Positions 1 through 11,975 are shown, counted from the first letter of the stretch. The stretch: DNA of 64,000 nt from Nageia nagi (GCA_050084985.1 JBITNC010000001.1:40300001-40364000), one strand, 5' to 3'. Made by a program: numbers and translations. The notes: generated from the letters alone by a model not told the origin.

Positions 1-915
1 CCCAAATTTGCTTTTCAAGACATAAATGGCAAATTCACTGAATTGATAAAGAAGCTTGTTGGATTGGGAACTAATTATGATTCAATGAATTCAATTCTAT
101 TGTAAGTACAAAAAATATCTCAATAAGCTCTGCAATAATCATCTATACAATAACCAAGCTCATACTAAACTACACCAAGTACAAGTGTTCAACAATTTTC
201 AATGCATAATACTCAATTGTAAGCACAACATGTGCATATAAGAGGCCCCCAAGCCTTCATCCTTCTATAGATAATTAAGTTGGATTTCCTTGGATTTTAT
301 GGAGAAGATCTAATGAGATAGATTTATAGAGCATAATAAAACTTTACACTAAATCAAATTCCTAAGGTTTAGAAGGTCAATATTGCTTCTTTCCACTTGG
401 AGCATGAGGCCATTCAGTGGTATTGATGGTTTGAAAAACTAATGAGATTCCTTGTTGGGGGTATTTTACAAAAAACTTGTTAGTGAGGTTTATCCCAAGT
501 GCTTTTGAGGATTTCATAGGAGCCCATTAAAATCCTTTTCAAAAATCAACATTGAAGAAATATTAGACACAATTTGAAAAGCTTGCAAATCACACAAAGG
601 GATTAGATGAATCATTTTTTAGGAGTTTCTTAATTAATGGGCTGAAGGAAGACATCAGGGTAGAATTTAAAATGTTTAATCCTACCACTATGATATAGGC
701 CATTGGGTTATCCAAATTGACCAAAGACAAATTCAATACCAAGCATAGACAAGGGAAGTAACCATTTAACAAACCTTAAGGTTATCAAGCTTCTTCAAAA
801 CTTACTCATTTATTTCAAATTAAAAGACTCAATCAAGAGGAAATGAATAAACATAAAATGAAGGATCTTTGCTATAATTATGATGAAAAGTATGCAACTA
901 GCCATTGATGTGCTA
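1..915 (+). pseudogene. Decayed gag of the first chromovirus
   Basis: Pieces in shifting frames match the Retrotrans_gag capsid-like domain. At about 280-430 there is a stretch resembling KLDFLGFYGED followed by a W-Y-R-A type segment and ASFHLEHEAIQWY. Further on come the conserved 'FERLANxTxGL'-like and 'SFF..GLKxDI' regions at about 570-700. A zinc-knuckle remnant lies at about 870-906 (C-Y-N-Y...H), with the second and last cysteines lost. Gag would package the element RNA in cytoplasmic particles. Several stops and frame changes make it non-functional. Confidence 0.75.
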
Positions 916-1480
916 CATCAAGGTTGTATTTTCTTAATGTTAATTTTTTTGATGATTCATAAGAGGAGATTGTTATCAAAGAAGAAGTTAATGAGATTGA
1001 AATAACTAAAGTAGAAGTTCATGTAGTTTCTTGCAGTTTATTACAAAAATTATGACACCCTAAATAATGAAGGTTCATGGATATTATAAAAAGTAGTCCC
1101 TCATTATTTTACTTGACTAAAATAGAACACATAATTTTATTGACCCTAGTATTCCCTAACAAGCTAATTATTTTATATATCCTCAAAATAATTTTGATGT
1201 ACTAATTAGAAGTTAAATTAGAATTTATTCCAAGCAGAAATACTACAATGTTAAGATCAACATGGGTGATTATTATAAGTATAGTGACATGTATGTACTT
1301 CCATTAGGAGGGTGTGATGTGGTCCTAGGAGTTTAATGGTTAAGAACATTAGGACATATACTATGGGAATTCCTTCAACTATTGATGAAATTCACAATTA
1401 TAGGATATGCATCTCACCTCACTAGATTACATGCTAGTCCATCATAGATTATAAGTTCTTATCATATGGAGAAGCTGATT
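916..1480 (+). pseudogene. Decayed aspartic protease region
   Basis: At about 1119-1152 one frame reads D-stop-N-R-T-H-N-F-I-D-P-S, matching the retropepsin signature D-S-G-S-T-H-N-F-I-D with the catalytic DSG destroyed. Near 1320-1365 the 'VVLGV-stop-WLRTLGHILW' stretch is the flap-side motif VLGxQWL, where a Gln codon has become TAA. In the living element this enzyme would cut Gag-Pol. It lies between the gag remnant and reverse transcriptase, as expected. Confidence 0.7.
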
Positions 1481-1639
1481 CAAAAAGGAAGAAATGGGAT
1501 GGTAACATAACAATTTGTAATACAACCAAGTGCATAAGAGGGAGGTGAATTAGCATAGCTACAAAAATTATTTGTACATCATGAAAAGTTTTTTGAAGAA
1601 GCAAAAGGGTTACCCCCAATCACCCTTAATACCACACTA

Positions 1640-2490
1640 TAAAACTAATTCTTAGTATTCAACCACCCAACATTCGATCCTACTACTATCCTTATTTTTG
1701 GAAATATGAAATTGAATGGTTGATATAGGAGATGATGGAAGTAGGAATTATCAGGCCAAGTGTTAGTTCTTACTTTCACCTTTCATATTAGTCTAAAAAA
1801 AGGATGGAACTTGGTGGTTATGTATAGACTTTTAATAAAGTAATTATGAAAGATAAATTCCCTATTCCCATCATTGATAAATTGTTGGATGAGCTACATG
1901 GAGCTAAATATTTCTTGAAACTAGATCTATGATTAGGATATCATTATATCCAACTTTGTGAACAAGATGTTCAAAAAACAACTTGTTGGATTCATAAGAT
2001 GAATTTTTTGTAATACCATTTTGCCTTACTAATACTCCTTCAACATTCTAGAGTTTAATGAATCACCTATTTCACCCTCATCTTCATAAATTTATTTTTA
2101 TTTTGTTTGATGGTATTTTGATCTACAATAAGATATGGGAGGATTATGTAGCATGCTTAAATCAAACCTTGCAATTATTTCAAGAGCATCAATTATATGT
2201 AAAGAAATAGAAGTTTTCCTTTAGTCTAGCTGAGATTAAATATTTGGGCCATGTTCTTTCTAAATATAGAGTCGAGGTAGATCCACATAAAATTATGGAA
2301 ATGTAGGATTGTCTCATTCCAAAATCAAATAAGCTATTGTGAGGATTTTTAGTCCTAATAGGTTACTATTGGAAATTTGTAAAGAAATATGGGAATATTA
2401 TGGTTCCACTTGCATCATTACTAAAAAATGATACCTTTAATTGATTACCAACTACTAAAGAATATTTCTACAAACTAAAGGAGTCAATAT
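1640..2490 (+). pseudogene. Decayed reverse transcriptase
   Basis: RT motifs are readable in several frames. '[12 protein letters not shown]' lies at about 1795-1830. '[19 protein letters not shown]' followed by KYFLKLDL at about 1850-1930 carries the first catalytic Asp, followed by CGA-to-TGA. The active-site box reads 'FDGILIYN' at about 2106-2130, where the second Asp of FDD is Gly. The thumb motif 'IKYLGHVLSK' is at about 2235-2265 and the connection follows to 2490. Loss of the active-site Asp and the stops make it inactive. Confidence 0.85.
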
Positions 2491-2499
2491 GTTCTATCC

Positions 2500-2890
2500 T
2501 TGTTTTAGATATGCTAGATTTTTCCAAAATATTTATCATTAAGAGTGATGCTTCTAAAGTAGGATTGGGTGCAATTTTAATGAAAGAGGAAAGACACTTG
2601 GCTTTCACTAGCATGGCATTATTAGGCCAAAATTTATTTAGATCTACCTATAAAAAGGAGATGTTGGCAATAATTCATGTAGTTCAAAATTGGAGACCCT
2701 ATCTCATTGGTAGACATTTTATTGTATGCATAGATCAACATTGTTTGAAGTATTTTTTGAAACAACAAATTGCAATGATTGAAAAATAAAAGTGGATGAC
2801 CAAACTGTTGGGGTATGACTATGAAATGGTGTATAGAAAGGGTTCAAAGAATGTGGTTATATATGCTCTATCTTACAAATTTAAGGAACT
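2500..2890 (+). pseudogene. RNase H of the first chromovirus, partly open
   Basis: An open stretch of 92 codons at 2511-2789 covers most of a Ty3/gypsy RNase H. It has IIKSDASKVGLGAIL (catalytic Asp in SDAS), then STYKKEMLAIIHVVQNWRPYL (conserved E-M-L-A) and a D-Q-H-C-L-K-Y box. The reading stops at 'AMIEK-stop-KWM', where the family normally reads Q-x-KW. The tail 'LLGYDYEMVYRKGSKNVV' follows to about 2880. This is the best preserved domain of the copy and the longest intact frame in the first 9 kb. RNase H would remove the RNA strand during cDNA synthesis. Confidence 0.85.
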
Positions 2891-3084
2891 TGCAATACTT
2901 CAAGACATTTTACTACCAATTCCCCAGTAGCTAGAATAGCTAAAATAGGATAGAATTCAAGATGACTCAATTAAATAATTAATTTAATAACTTTAGATTG
3001 ATCCTACTAGTAAACCAAATCTCTCTTAGCAAGATGGAGTTTGATGCTTCAAAGGCCACTTTACATTGCTATCCACTTCTTCCT

Positions 3085-4165
3085 ATTAAGAGGCAGTACT
3101 TCAAGAACTACATGTGCACCAGTTAGCCGAACACTCAAGGTTTCTCAAAATCTATAAAAGAGTGGATGGATCTTTTTATTGGGATAAAATGAAATGGGAT
3201 ATCAAGAAATTTATTATTGAATGTAATGTTTGTCAATGGTAGAAAGGTGAAATAGTTGGCACTCATGGTTTACTTTAGTCCTTTATACCAAGCTACACTT
3301 GGATTGATATTTTAATGGACTTCATTGAAGGTATTCCCAAGTATTAAGGTAAATATGTTATTTTGGTGGTATTTGATTAGTTATATAAGTATGCACACTT
3401 TTTCTCTTTGGCACATCCATTTAAAGTTGTCAATGTGGACTAAATTTTTGTTGATAATATTTTCAAGCTTCTTGGTATGCCCTATACCATAGTTAGTGAT
3501 CAATATCCTACATTAACTAGCAAAGTCATGCAAAAAAGTTTCAAGCTAGAAGGAATTCAGCTCAAAATGAGTTTAGCCTATCACCTCTAAACTAATGGAT
3601 AGTCTAAAATTGTTAAGAAGTGCTAGGAAATCTATTTGCATTATTTTGCATCCACCCAACCAATTCATTAGGTAAAATGGATTTCCTTTTTATAGAATTA
3701 TGGTATAGCACTTCATAACATACAACTATTCGTATGACACCATATGATGCATTGTATGTTCAAGAACCAACCATAGTGGAAATATATATCCCAAGTAACA
3801 TGAAGGTCCAAAAAGTTGATACTGAGTTACATAATTGAGCATATATTCTTCATCTTTTTTAGGAGAATTTATGGACTACTCAACATCAAATGAAGAAATA
3901 GGATGATCAAAATTAGGTAGAATAGGAATTTCAAGCAAGCGATATGATCTTCCTACACCTTTAACCATATAGATAGAAATCCTTGAAGATTAAGGGTCCT
4001 TAGAAATTGGTTCTAAACTTTTATGACCCTTACAAAGTTCTCCAATGCATTGGACCTCCTCCTTATAAGTTGGAGTTACCAATGTCCTCCAAGGTTTATC
4101 CTATATTTAATATTTCATGTCTAAAAAAGGTATTAGGATCACAAGTTCAAATTTAATCAAAGTTA
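3085..4165 (+). pseudogene. Decayed integrase
   Basis: The zinc-binding HHCC part is at about 3099-3245 (LQELHVHQLAEHSRF ... CNVCQW). The catalytic core starts at about 3300 with 'DILMDFIEGIPKY', giving the first Asp. The second Asp is kept in 'VSDQYPT' at about 3494. The Glu position is altered: the box usually reading Q-T-E-V-V-N-K appears as stop-S-K-I-V-K-K at about 3603-3623. Two Gln codons there are TAA/TAG. The C-terminal part continues to about 4160, so integration activity is lost. Confidence 0.85.
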
Positions 4166-4167
4166 TT

Positions 4168-4378
4168 GATATTCACTTATGATGGCTTTATCAAGATTGA
4201 ACCCAAATATGTTTTAGATAAATGCATGCTCTACCTCCATCATCACATTATAACCCATGTTTTGATTCAATGGTGAGGGTTAGGGTCACCAAAAGATGCA
4301 ACATGGGAAAAATACATGAGCTTCAATAGGAGTTTCCAAATTTCTAGCTTTAAGGACAAAGTTATTTTCTAATAAGGG
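4168..4378 (+). pseudogene. Chromodomain remnant at the Pol C-terminus
   Basis: The reading 'QW-stop-GLGSPKDATWEKYMSF' at about 4268-4320 is the core of a retroelement chromodomain (consensus VKWxGxxxxxATWE), preceded by a strand-like 'KIEPKYVLDKCM' segment. It ends just before the polypurine tract and LTR with 'SFKDKVIF', as in other Tekay-type elements. Chromodomains steer integration to heterochromatin by binding histone marks. The one stop is at the Trp/Lys-Gly junction. Confidence 0.75.
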
Positions 4379-4760
4379 TGGCATATTAGGATCCCATGTC
4401 CTAATATTACCTAGGGTTATTTATATTTTAGTTAATTTAATTATTTTATTACATCAACTTGTAATGTTAACCATCATATTTTGTAAGAAAAAGTGCCATT
4501 TTGAATGTGAACTTCTAATTAGGGTAGGAGGACTATAAATACTTGTAAGAGGGGTAAAGAAAGAATCTTAGAAAATCATTTATCTTTTTGAGTTATAAGA
4601 TGGAAGAAGCCTTCAAGTGGCCTATGATTCATATTGCTATCAGTAAAGTTATTTAATTTTATTATTTATTATTAATCTAATTATCTTGTTCCTTTTTCTA
4701 TACTTGATGCATTGTGAGTTTGTGGTTATTTTGTATTTTAGTACTTCTTATGATATTTGA
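4378..4760 (+). mobile_element. 3' LTR of the first chromovirus, right end unresolved
   Basis: A purine-rich tract (AATAAGGGTGG) at about 4372-4382 precedes TATTAGGATCCC at 4384, which corresponds to the TGTTAGGTCCC LTR start of the minus-strand relative at 29471. A further shared block is CCTTCAAGTGGCC near 4611, matching CCTTGAAGTGGC in the other LTR. I cannot place the 3' boundary; similarity fades before the 101-bp tandem repeat at 4761. Confidence 0.55.
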
Positions 4761-4961
4761 GGTAAAATTCCTTTTTAGTTCTCTTAGGTTCTTAACATAT
4801 TAGCAAGATGTAGTACACCTAGGATGACTCATAGGGCATCTAGTTTGAGATGTAACACATTGGTAAAATTCCTTTTTAGTTCTCTTAGGTTCTTAACATA
4901 TTAGCAAGATGTAGTACACCTAGGATGGATCATAGGGAATCTAGTTTGAGATGTAATACAT
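4761..4961. repeat. 101-bp tandem duplication
   Basis: GGTAAAATTCCTTTTTAG begins at 4761 and again at 4862. The two units differ at only a few positions, including ACTC/GGATC and GGGCATC/GGGAATC, so the duplication is much younger than the retroelement around it. Each unit contains the GTAGTACACCTAGGATG motif seen again downstream. Confidence 0.95.
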
Positions 4962-4998
4962 TTGGGGGTCACCAAGGATCAAAGTTTTAGCTTTTATT

Positions 4999-5145
4999 AG
5001 GGCATAATACACTTGGGGGTGAGGCATAGTGCACCTAAGGTGTAATGGTTAGGATGTAGTGCACCTAGGTCAAGGCATAGTACACCTAGTGTACTATGTG
5101 TGGGGTGTAGTACGCTTTATTTGGGGCATAGTGCACCTATTCTAA
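4999..5145. repeat. Cluster of GGCATAGTRCACCTAGG-like short repeats
   Basis: Related copies of a roughly 17-bp motif occur at 5001, 5022, 5052, 5074, 5103 and 5125, spaced 21-30 bp. The same word is inside each 101-bp unit just upstream, and a related trace recurs near 5926-5975. It is a degenerate minisatellite that probably seeded the 101-bp duplication. Confidence 0.8.
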
Positions 5146-5417
5146 TGCATATTTAGGCTCTAAAAACTCAATCTACAACACTTGTTTTTTTTACAAGTAG
5201 AGAAAATGTTAGTGGCTAACCCATAGCCAAATGGCTAAAATCCAAGATTTCAAATTTTGGATTTGGCTATTAAAGTAGGTTCTATTTAAGACATGTTTCC
5301 ATAAATTTATTTTGTTTTTTTATTTTTCTAAGAAAATATGTTAACATTTAGAATATATTTGGTATGTTATATGCCTTGAAATTATAAATTAAAAAATTGC
5401 CCACATAGTCACCTATA

Positions 5418-5422
5418 ATATG

Positions 5423-5473
<51 letters not shown>

Positions 5474-5492
5474 TATATATATATAATATATG
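5418..5492. repeat. (TA)n microsatellite
   Basis: An almost uninterrupted AT dinucleotide run, with short AAT interruptions near 5466 and 5485. Confidence 0.95.
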
Positions 5493-7830
5493 TAACTTAA
5501 CTATGCCTATTATCCTCATCATGTTCAATCAAATGATTGATGTTTCCATGGTGGACTTATACATATCAACTTAAAACTAATGGTTGATATTTAATTTCAT
5601 TAAGCAAGAAGGGAGTTAAAAAATTTTGGGCGTGCCTATAAAATCATATTTTAATTTTAAAAATTACTTTTTGTTTTATTGTTATTATCATTTCACATAA
5701 GGAGAAAAACCATAATATAAATAACCAAAATATACAATCAAAGGAATCATTCAATATAAACTTGAATATATTTGCTTTATATTTATAATTTTTAGCCCTT
5801 TTTCTAACAAGGATAACAAGTTTGAAAATTTATCATCCAATTTTTGAATAGGTTTCAATATTGATCACCTTCATATTAAAATACATGTTTTAAGGGGGGT
5901 TTTTTAATTTTTCCATGGTTCCAAGTCATAGTGCATCTAATATGAGGTATAGTGGGGACTACACTTGGCTGGAACTAGATGAGTTGAATCTTGAAGTTCT
6001 CAAATTTTATTTTACCCTCCTATGGGATTTTCTTGTTCAAATATCACTTAAATTTAACCATTACTTCTTGAAAATCTACAAATTCACTCTATTTTGATGA
6101 GTAAAGGCTAAAAGTCTAGTACAAATTTGAAGAAAATTTTTGGAAAAGTTTAGAAAATACCAAATCTAAGTAGCAACTAGTGTTTACATTGGGTTCACCC
6201 TTTAATGTGCATCAAAATTCATTCTTGGAATGTACTAAGATGCATAAATGCATAACACACATGAATCTGAATTTTATATAACATATATTTTTCTTAATTT
6301 CCATGATGCAAGATTATGGTAAAGGTATGTTTCAAACTTTGAATTATGCTTCAACAATTGATTATAATGTTAACAAAATCTAAATGCATCTAATCAAGTT
6401 ATTAGGGCCTCTAATTTAGGCCCCTTCAAGTACCTAAATAATATTGGAGTGAGTTTCCTCACTCCAAATTGTAATATGAGCCCCTTAGCCTCCAATCAAT
6501 GAAGACAACAAAATCAAGGATGCCTATTGTACAAAATGTGTATGCCTATATGTTATTTTGATAATTTAAATGGTGTAATGAAATAATCTAAGTTGATATT
6601 TGCAAGTATTTAAGAAATTTAATAGCAATTATGTTTCAAACCCTAAGAATGCTTCAAAATCATAAGAGGATTAAAGATCCTTAAATATCCTTGGATCTCT
6701 AATCCAAATATACCTATAAGGCTAATAATTAATGTGCTTGAACCATAAATCAATGCATGTATGGATAAAAAATTGAAATTCAATGGATGAAATGTAAGTT
6801 ATAATGGATTTAGCCTAACAAATATACTAAATACACACAATATTTAGTGGATGATATAAGTGTTAGTAATCCAAAGCTTTTCCATGGTGAGAATGACTTC
6901 AAACCTACAAAAACCTTGAGCATACACCAATATTTATAATATAATATGAAATTCACCATAAGAATATTACCACAATATATGTAGCATGAGTATCATGAGC
7001 TTGGTGTAGTAATAAATCTTTCAAAATCTTGAAAACCTTGAATTATCCTTCAAACCCTAGTCTTCAAACCCTTGAATAATCTTGGAGGGAATGTGAGCAT
7101 AAAATCATAAGTCTACAAGTGAATAATGAGTTAGAGAGGAAATTATAATTTTTCATTATGTTATATACCTCTTTTACTACTTAATTTCAATATGTTTAGA
7201 TACCCACTTTTACATCTAATGAAGTTATCACTTTAAAATAAACTTCATGAGATATGAGGTGATAATATGTGAATTATAATTTAGATTTCATTAATCAAAG
7301 AGATGATATTAAATATGAGTAGTATCCTAGATGTGATCAAGAGTTACATTATAATTATTAAATAAAAATATTATAGAATTACTTTTTTAAATTATTGAAT
7401 TAAGAAAGATAATAAGATAATTTTTTTTCATCCTACTGATGGGTTGATAAAAGGAATTGATAATTTTAAAATCATGATTTAGAAGATATCATAGAGTTAA
7501 CTATGACATTGAATGTATTATCAATATGGGTGATAATATGTTAGGTATTCATATAGAATCACATAAAAACTTGGAATAATAATTATTGAATTTAGAAGAC
7601 ATATCCTATATGATAATTTCATTTTGGTAAGATATGTTGTGATAATTATATATGTATAATAATTTGTATATTTTGACACATATCTCATCAATAAGGAGAA
7701 GATAAATGGACCATGAGATTCTTCATAGAAGAATATATAGAGAAAATCACTAATGTGGAATGTAATTTGACACTGTTGACATACTTGTTATATAATACAA
7801 TTCACTTTGTGCATTTTATTTAATTAAATG
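5493..7830. other. Gene-free AT-rich stretch
   Basis: No domain is recognisable on either strand. The one 60-codon frame at 5915-6097 has no family resemblance and starts in a trace of the GGCATAGTGCA repeat. Sequence texture (poly-A/T, many TAA/TAG) fits old intergenic or LTR-derived DNA. Confidence 0.6.
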
Positions 7831-8205
7831 AATGGTGATGTAATTAAATATTTTTTTGTAATAATAAAATGATTGTTGGGTGTATATTATAGCCCCTAAG
7901 GTTTGCTTCTTGACTTCACATTAGGAGTTTCTCACATTAATCAAATTATAATGTTGAATAGTGAATGAATTATGATTATGGTGTTTGAAATATTTTATTC
8001 ATACATTTGCAAATTCAATGGTGATGTAATTAAATATTTTTTTGTAATAATAAAATGATTGTTGGGTGTATATTATAGCCCCTAAGGTTTGCTTCTTGAC
8101 TTCACATTAGGAGTTTCTCACATTAATCAAATTATAATGTTGAATAGTGAATGAACTATGATTATGATGTTTGAAATATTTTTATTCATACATTTGCAAA
8201 TTCAA
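7831..8205. repeat. 186-bp tandem duplication
   Basis: AATGGTGATGTAATTAAATA starts at 7831 and again at 8017. The two copies are nearly identical over the whole unit (for example GAATTATG/GAACTATG and GTGTTTG/ATGTTTG), so the duplication is recent. No coding potential is seen. The following 8206-8490 holds nothing recognisable. Confidence 0.95.
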
Positions 8206-8490
8206 TTATTTACTTATTCAAATGAAAGATTAGATAAAAAGTATGATGAATAAAAATTTAATGCAAGATGTTATATTAACTAAGATATTTAGTAAGTTAT
8301 TCCTTTTGGAAACTTGTATGAATGACAATAAAAATAAATGAATATGGAAATTGGTCATCAAAAGTTATAGATAAATATAAGATTATGGAAAATGAACCTA
8401 ATTGTAATCTAGGTATGATTAGGAAAGCATAAATATATGTAAATTCAAAAATAAGTTGAATATGGAAATAGTTTATATTGTTAAAGGAAT

Positions 8491-9222
8491 TGTTAACACC
8501 TAAAAGGGAATTTTAATTAATTAAAATACCCCTTTTAGATATTTGTAATAATTTATTTATTTAATTTATTTATTACTTTTATCATTGTATATCTTTATGT
8601 TTTATGATAACAAGTTAGTACAAAGATAAGCACAAGAAGGAATTTTGGTCCACATGCACCATAAGCCCAAAGAGGAGCCTTGAAAATAAACTTGCTATCT
8701 ATAAAGGTGGAAGGGTTGTGCATAAGCAATCATGATATGAACCAAAATCCTTGATAGGTGGTAATATACTTGTGTCATTATTTACTAGTTTTTCTCAATG
8801 CCAACTATTATATCTAGATTTTTTTATACACTAAGATTTGCATTCCTATAATATTCCTAAGCTATTTGTGTTAGATATTCTAAGCATCAAAGGTGTGATG
8901 ATGATATCAAGATAAAGGACAAGGTGAACAACAATGGTAATTGAATGAAATCATTCAAATCCTAGCACCACCACCAATTGAGGTCGTATTGGTAGCTCTA
9001 TTGGAGAAGATCATCATTTATTCCATTTCAAGTTAATATCTTCTTTATTTTTTATGATAGGTAAAGTATAGGTTTGTATCTTTCGTTAATCCAATTTTAT
9101 AGGTCAAGGTCAACTAGGATCATTATCATCTTTTATGTCATTGCCATTCATCACTATTTTGTTATTATTTGGATAAATTGCATATATTAAATAACCCTAA
9201 TAAATTATTATTTTAGTTATAA
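8491..9222 (+). mobile_element. LTR, family L1, plus orientation
   Basis: The segment starts TGTTAACACC and is matched over its full length by the reverse strand of 40761-41495 and, from 8661 on, by the forward strand of 41496-42061. All three end at the same AGTTATA word, which defines a unit of about 732 bp. Just after it comes TTGGTGAACCTGACATG, whose complement ends in ...CCA and so could be a primer-binding site, but I cannot name the tRNA. A terminal CA may instead lie at 9240. A PMD remnant on the opposite strand follows. Confidence 0.75.
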
Positions 9223-9259
9223 AAATTGGTGAACCTGACATGAATAAATTGATGAGACA

Positions 9260-9830
9260 TAATCCTATATCCCTTTTTCATAGTGAAAAACTATGAAGAT
9301 CTCAATAGAGTATAGCCAAAATCCATGGATCCCATGCATATCTCTCACCTTGTAGGTATATCCCTCAAATAAAAAGAATGAGGCCTATGTGAAAGAACTC
9401 ATGGTTCTTATAGATACACAAAATGGTATTGATAAGATATACCACATACAATCAAAACCAACTAGTATTTTGAATGTCCTTTGGAGGAAAGTAGAGTGTG
9501 TAATGAAGGGGATCCCCCTTATTTTATTTTTAATAGTCCTATACCTCTATCAACCACTAGAAATGGTCAACTATTTTATCCATATATAATGTATCTCTTT
9601 GAATTCCCATACCCTTTATGGGTACCTGTAGTATATGATGAACATCTACAAGAGAGATAGTGGCCTTACCCATTGGTAGATGGAAGGTGTTGGTGTCATT
9701 GTAATAATTCTCCATGAGGGCTACAAGGAAATACTTATCATGTTGAATGCACATGGTGCCCCTCATATGACCCAAATAAGAATCCTCTAGGTGGATTCTC
9801 CTTTATAGTTAGGAAAAATCCCCCTATAAT
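9260..9830 (-). pseudogene. Plant mobile domain (PMD) pseudogene, copy 1
   Basis: The 72-codon frame at 9557-9775 reads GHMRGTMCIQHDKYFLVAL, then NTFHLPMGKATISLVDVHH and a LQVPIKG end. This is the PMD core seen in MAIN/MAIL1-like proteins and many transposon-derived genes (T-FHLP-GE-TITL-DV--LL-LPVxG). Below 9557 the frame continues with stops and still aligns with PMD copy 2 at 36250-36700: 'LHYTLYFPPKDIQNTSWF' here against 'LFHDTMYMPLENIDIVHWF' there. The N-terminal side ends abruptly where a chromovirus LTR begins at about 9831, so that insertion probably cut it. It is antisense to the L1 LTR at 8491-9222. Confidence 0.8.
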
Positions 9831-10946
9831 CAATCCAAAATTTGGATCCCTATAATGTTTTAAAAATTCATATTCTATGTGTTCAGTGTTTTCAATTCAT
9901 TACCAAAATTTTGATGCTTCTTTTAGATCACATGTTCATGTTTATTTGTAGAAGTTATGTGGATTTGAATATTCTAGGTGTGTTTGAGAAAATTAAAAAA
10001 GTAAATATATATATATATATAAACATACTGGGCAACTATTTAAGTGGGACAATTTGATCATTAGCTTGAGGAGTCAGCCAAAGTTGAAGCTGCCTAGGAG
10101 TTGTTTGGAGAGGGGATGGTGGAGCCTACTAGGGGCAAGTTGATCACTTGATGTTTTATCACTATTAGTTTTAAACACCACTACCTACCTTCCATTGACC
10201 TCCAACTTCCTCCATAATCAGTCAAAGGGGATTGATCCCCTTCATTTTCTAAGTGTCACTTGGTGTAATATGACTATATCTACCTATTTTAGCTTAGTTT
10301 TGGGATTTTTGCATGGTTTTGCATGAAATTTGATTTTTCAAAGGGTTAGTTTTATTTTTTTATTAGTTGAAGCCTCTATTTCTAGGTTGAGTATTATTTG
10401 TTAAAATTATAGCACTTGAGAGAGCATAAATTTACCTATTTGTAAGCTCTTTTTAGGAGATTATTATAACCAATTGAGCTCAAAATTTTAGGAGTAGATA
10501 ATTGAGCCAAATGGGTAATAGAATATGGTTTTTATTTTTTATCTTCCTAGTTATAATACATCCAAATTTATCTCCAAAAAAATGTACATAATGAGAGTGA
10601 ATTGGACATGCCTAAGGAGGAAGTTTTTGGAGAGTATAGTTTAATTTTGTGGTGATAATTCAAAGCTAAAGATTATTTGTGACTATGAGAAGAGGTTGGA
10701 TGATTATGAAGGTCCTTTTGTACAATAATTTCACCCATTGAATAAGAGAGCTTTTGTTGCTAGATGTAGCCCACATTGGATGAACTAGGGTAAATTTTAG
10801 CCTATCTTTTGTGTGCTTGGAGTTCAATTTTCTTCTCTAGTTTTGCATAAATTCTCTCTAATCCTTACAAGCACTTGAATAAACTTAAGTTTGGAATGGT
10901 CCTAGTTGAGAGTTAAATTGAAAATTTAATTCTTATGGATTATGAT
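9831..10946 (+). mobile_element. LTR 1 of tandem chromovirus array
   Basis: It aligns with LTR 2 (14241-15689) and LTR 3 (19081-20143) through shared blocks such as AAAATTTGGATCC near the start, TATGTGGATTTGAATATTC, and TAGCCCACATTGG near 10770. Its first bases (CAATCCAAAA instead of TGATCTAAAA) are damaged. The end is placed before AGGTATCTAAGAAAG at about 10947, the counterpart of the better preserved primer-binding site after LTR 2. It abuts PMD sequence on its left. Confidence 0.85.
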
Positions 10947-11022
10947 AGGTATCTAAGAAAGAGATTGAATTGGGATAAAACTATATTTTATGAGTTTTGT
11001 TGTTGGGTGTTTGGACATTATT

Positions 11023-11975
11023 TTGCATGAATACCAGGTTGTAAAGTAAGAAAGGAGAAGAGAAAATTGTAGAAAAAGATCCTAAGATCAGTTCTAGGAT
11101 TTGGATAAGGAAACAAAGGGATATTTCCATGGTCAATGAAGGAGAATCCAATTTGGAAAAACAACTTGCTAATCTCATTTCAATGTTCCAAAAGATGTCA
11201 CTCCAATTTCAACATTTCTAAGAACAACAAAACAAGAAAAGTGAAGGTGAAACTAGTGAAAGTAAAAAATTGAACAATGAGAATACAAATAGTTTTTTTC
11301 AAAAATATCCTTTGAATCTTGAAGTAAAGTTTGATTTGTCTACTTTTGATGAAGAAGTGAGTGTTGAAAACTTAGATCATTGTATTAAGCAAAATGAAGT
11401 GTATTATAGAATAGAAAAGATTGAAAATGATGAGGATAGGATTCAATTAGCAACTCTTAAGATGAGTGGAATGCACTTATTTGGTGGAAAAGTTGTATAC
11501 AAAATGTAAATGACTCACTTAAATAATGTTATGCTTCTTGGATTCATTTTATACAATTGCTTAGAGATCAATTTTATCCATTGGGATACCATTAAAAAGA
11601 AGTAATGGAATGGCAAAGCTTCTATCAAGGAAAAGGGCAAAGTGTGCATGAATACAATACAAAGTTTTGAAAAAGGGCTAATATGCTAAGTATTTCTCTT
11701 GTTCCCAAGACACTATTCTAAAGTATATTGGTGGTTTGAACAATTATTTAAAGCATACTATGTTGATGTTTGATCCAACTAATTTGGATAAAGTTTGTGT
11801 ACAAACTACACACTTAAAAGAAAGAGGGAAATTTATTAAGGAAGGGAAAAAAGAAAAATGCTTCTAATCCTAAAACATATTGTAAGAGAGAAGGTCATTT
11901 AGAGGCTATATGTTGTAAATTGCATCCTTAATTATGTCCTAAATTTAAAGATCAAAAGAAATAAGCAAATACTAT
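11023..11975 (+). pseudogene. gag of tandem chromovirus copy 1
   Basis: A basic N-terminal part begins near 11025 (MNTR...SKKGEEKIVE). A Gln-rich coiled segment, 'MFQKMSLQFQHF', follows at about 11180-11220. The open stretch 11270-11509 reads VKFDLSTFDEEVSVENLDHC and continues to 'LATLKMSG', the start of the capsid-like domain. Later frames carry 'PLGY...EWQSF...KGQSVHEYN' (about 11578-11665). A shortened zinc knuckle, YCKREGHLEAICC, lies at about 11877-11915 and lacks the first cysteine kept in copy 2. Several frameshifts are present. Confidence 0.8.

Larger units (their letters stand above)
1..4760 (+). mobile_element. Ty3/gypsy chromovirus, Tekay-like, 5' part outside window
   Basis: The domains follow the order gag, protease, reverse transcriptase, RNase H, integrase, chromodomain and 3' LTR, all on the plus strand. 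This order with a terminal chromodomain is typical of chromoviruses, and the gag and integrase wording resembles the Tekay lineage. The 5' LTR and gag start lie before the window. Every domain is broken by stops or frameshifts, so the copy is dead. It is related to the minus-strand element at 28741-33295 but, unlike that one, still has its RNase H. Lineage is inferred from motif resemblance only. Confidence 0.85.

Noticed and set aside
4761-5140. Regular short repeats as a CRISPR array
   Set aside because: Spacing and repeat sequence vary, spacers are related to each other, and the setting is a plant retrotransposon.
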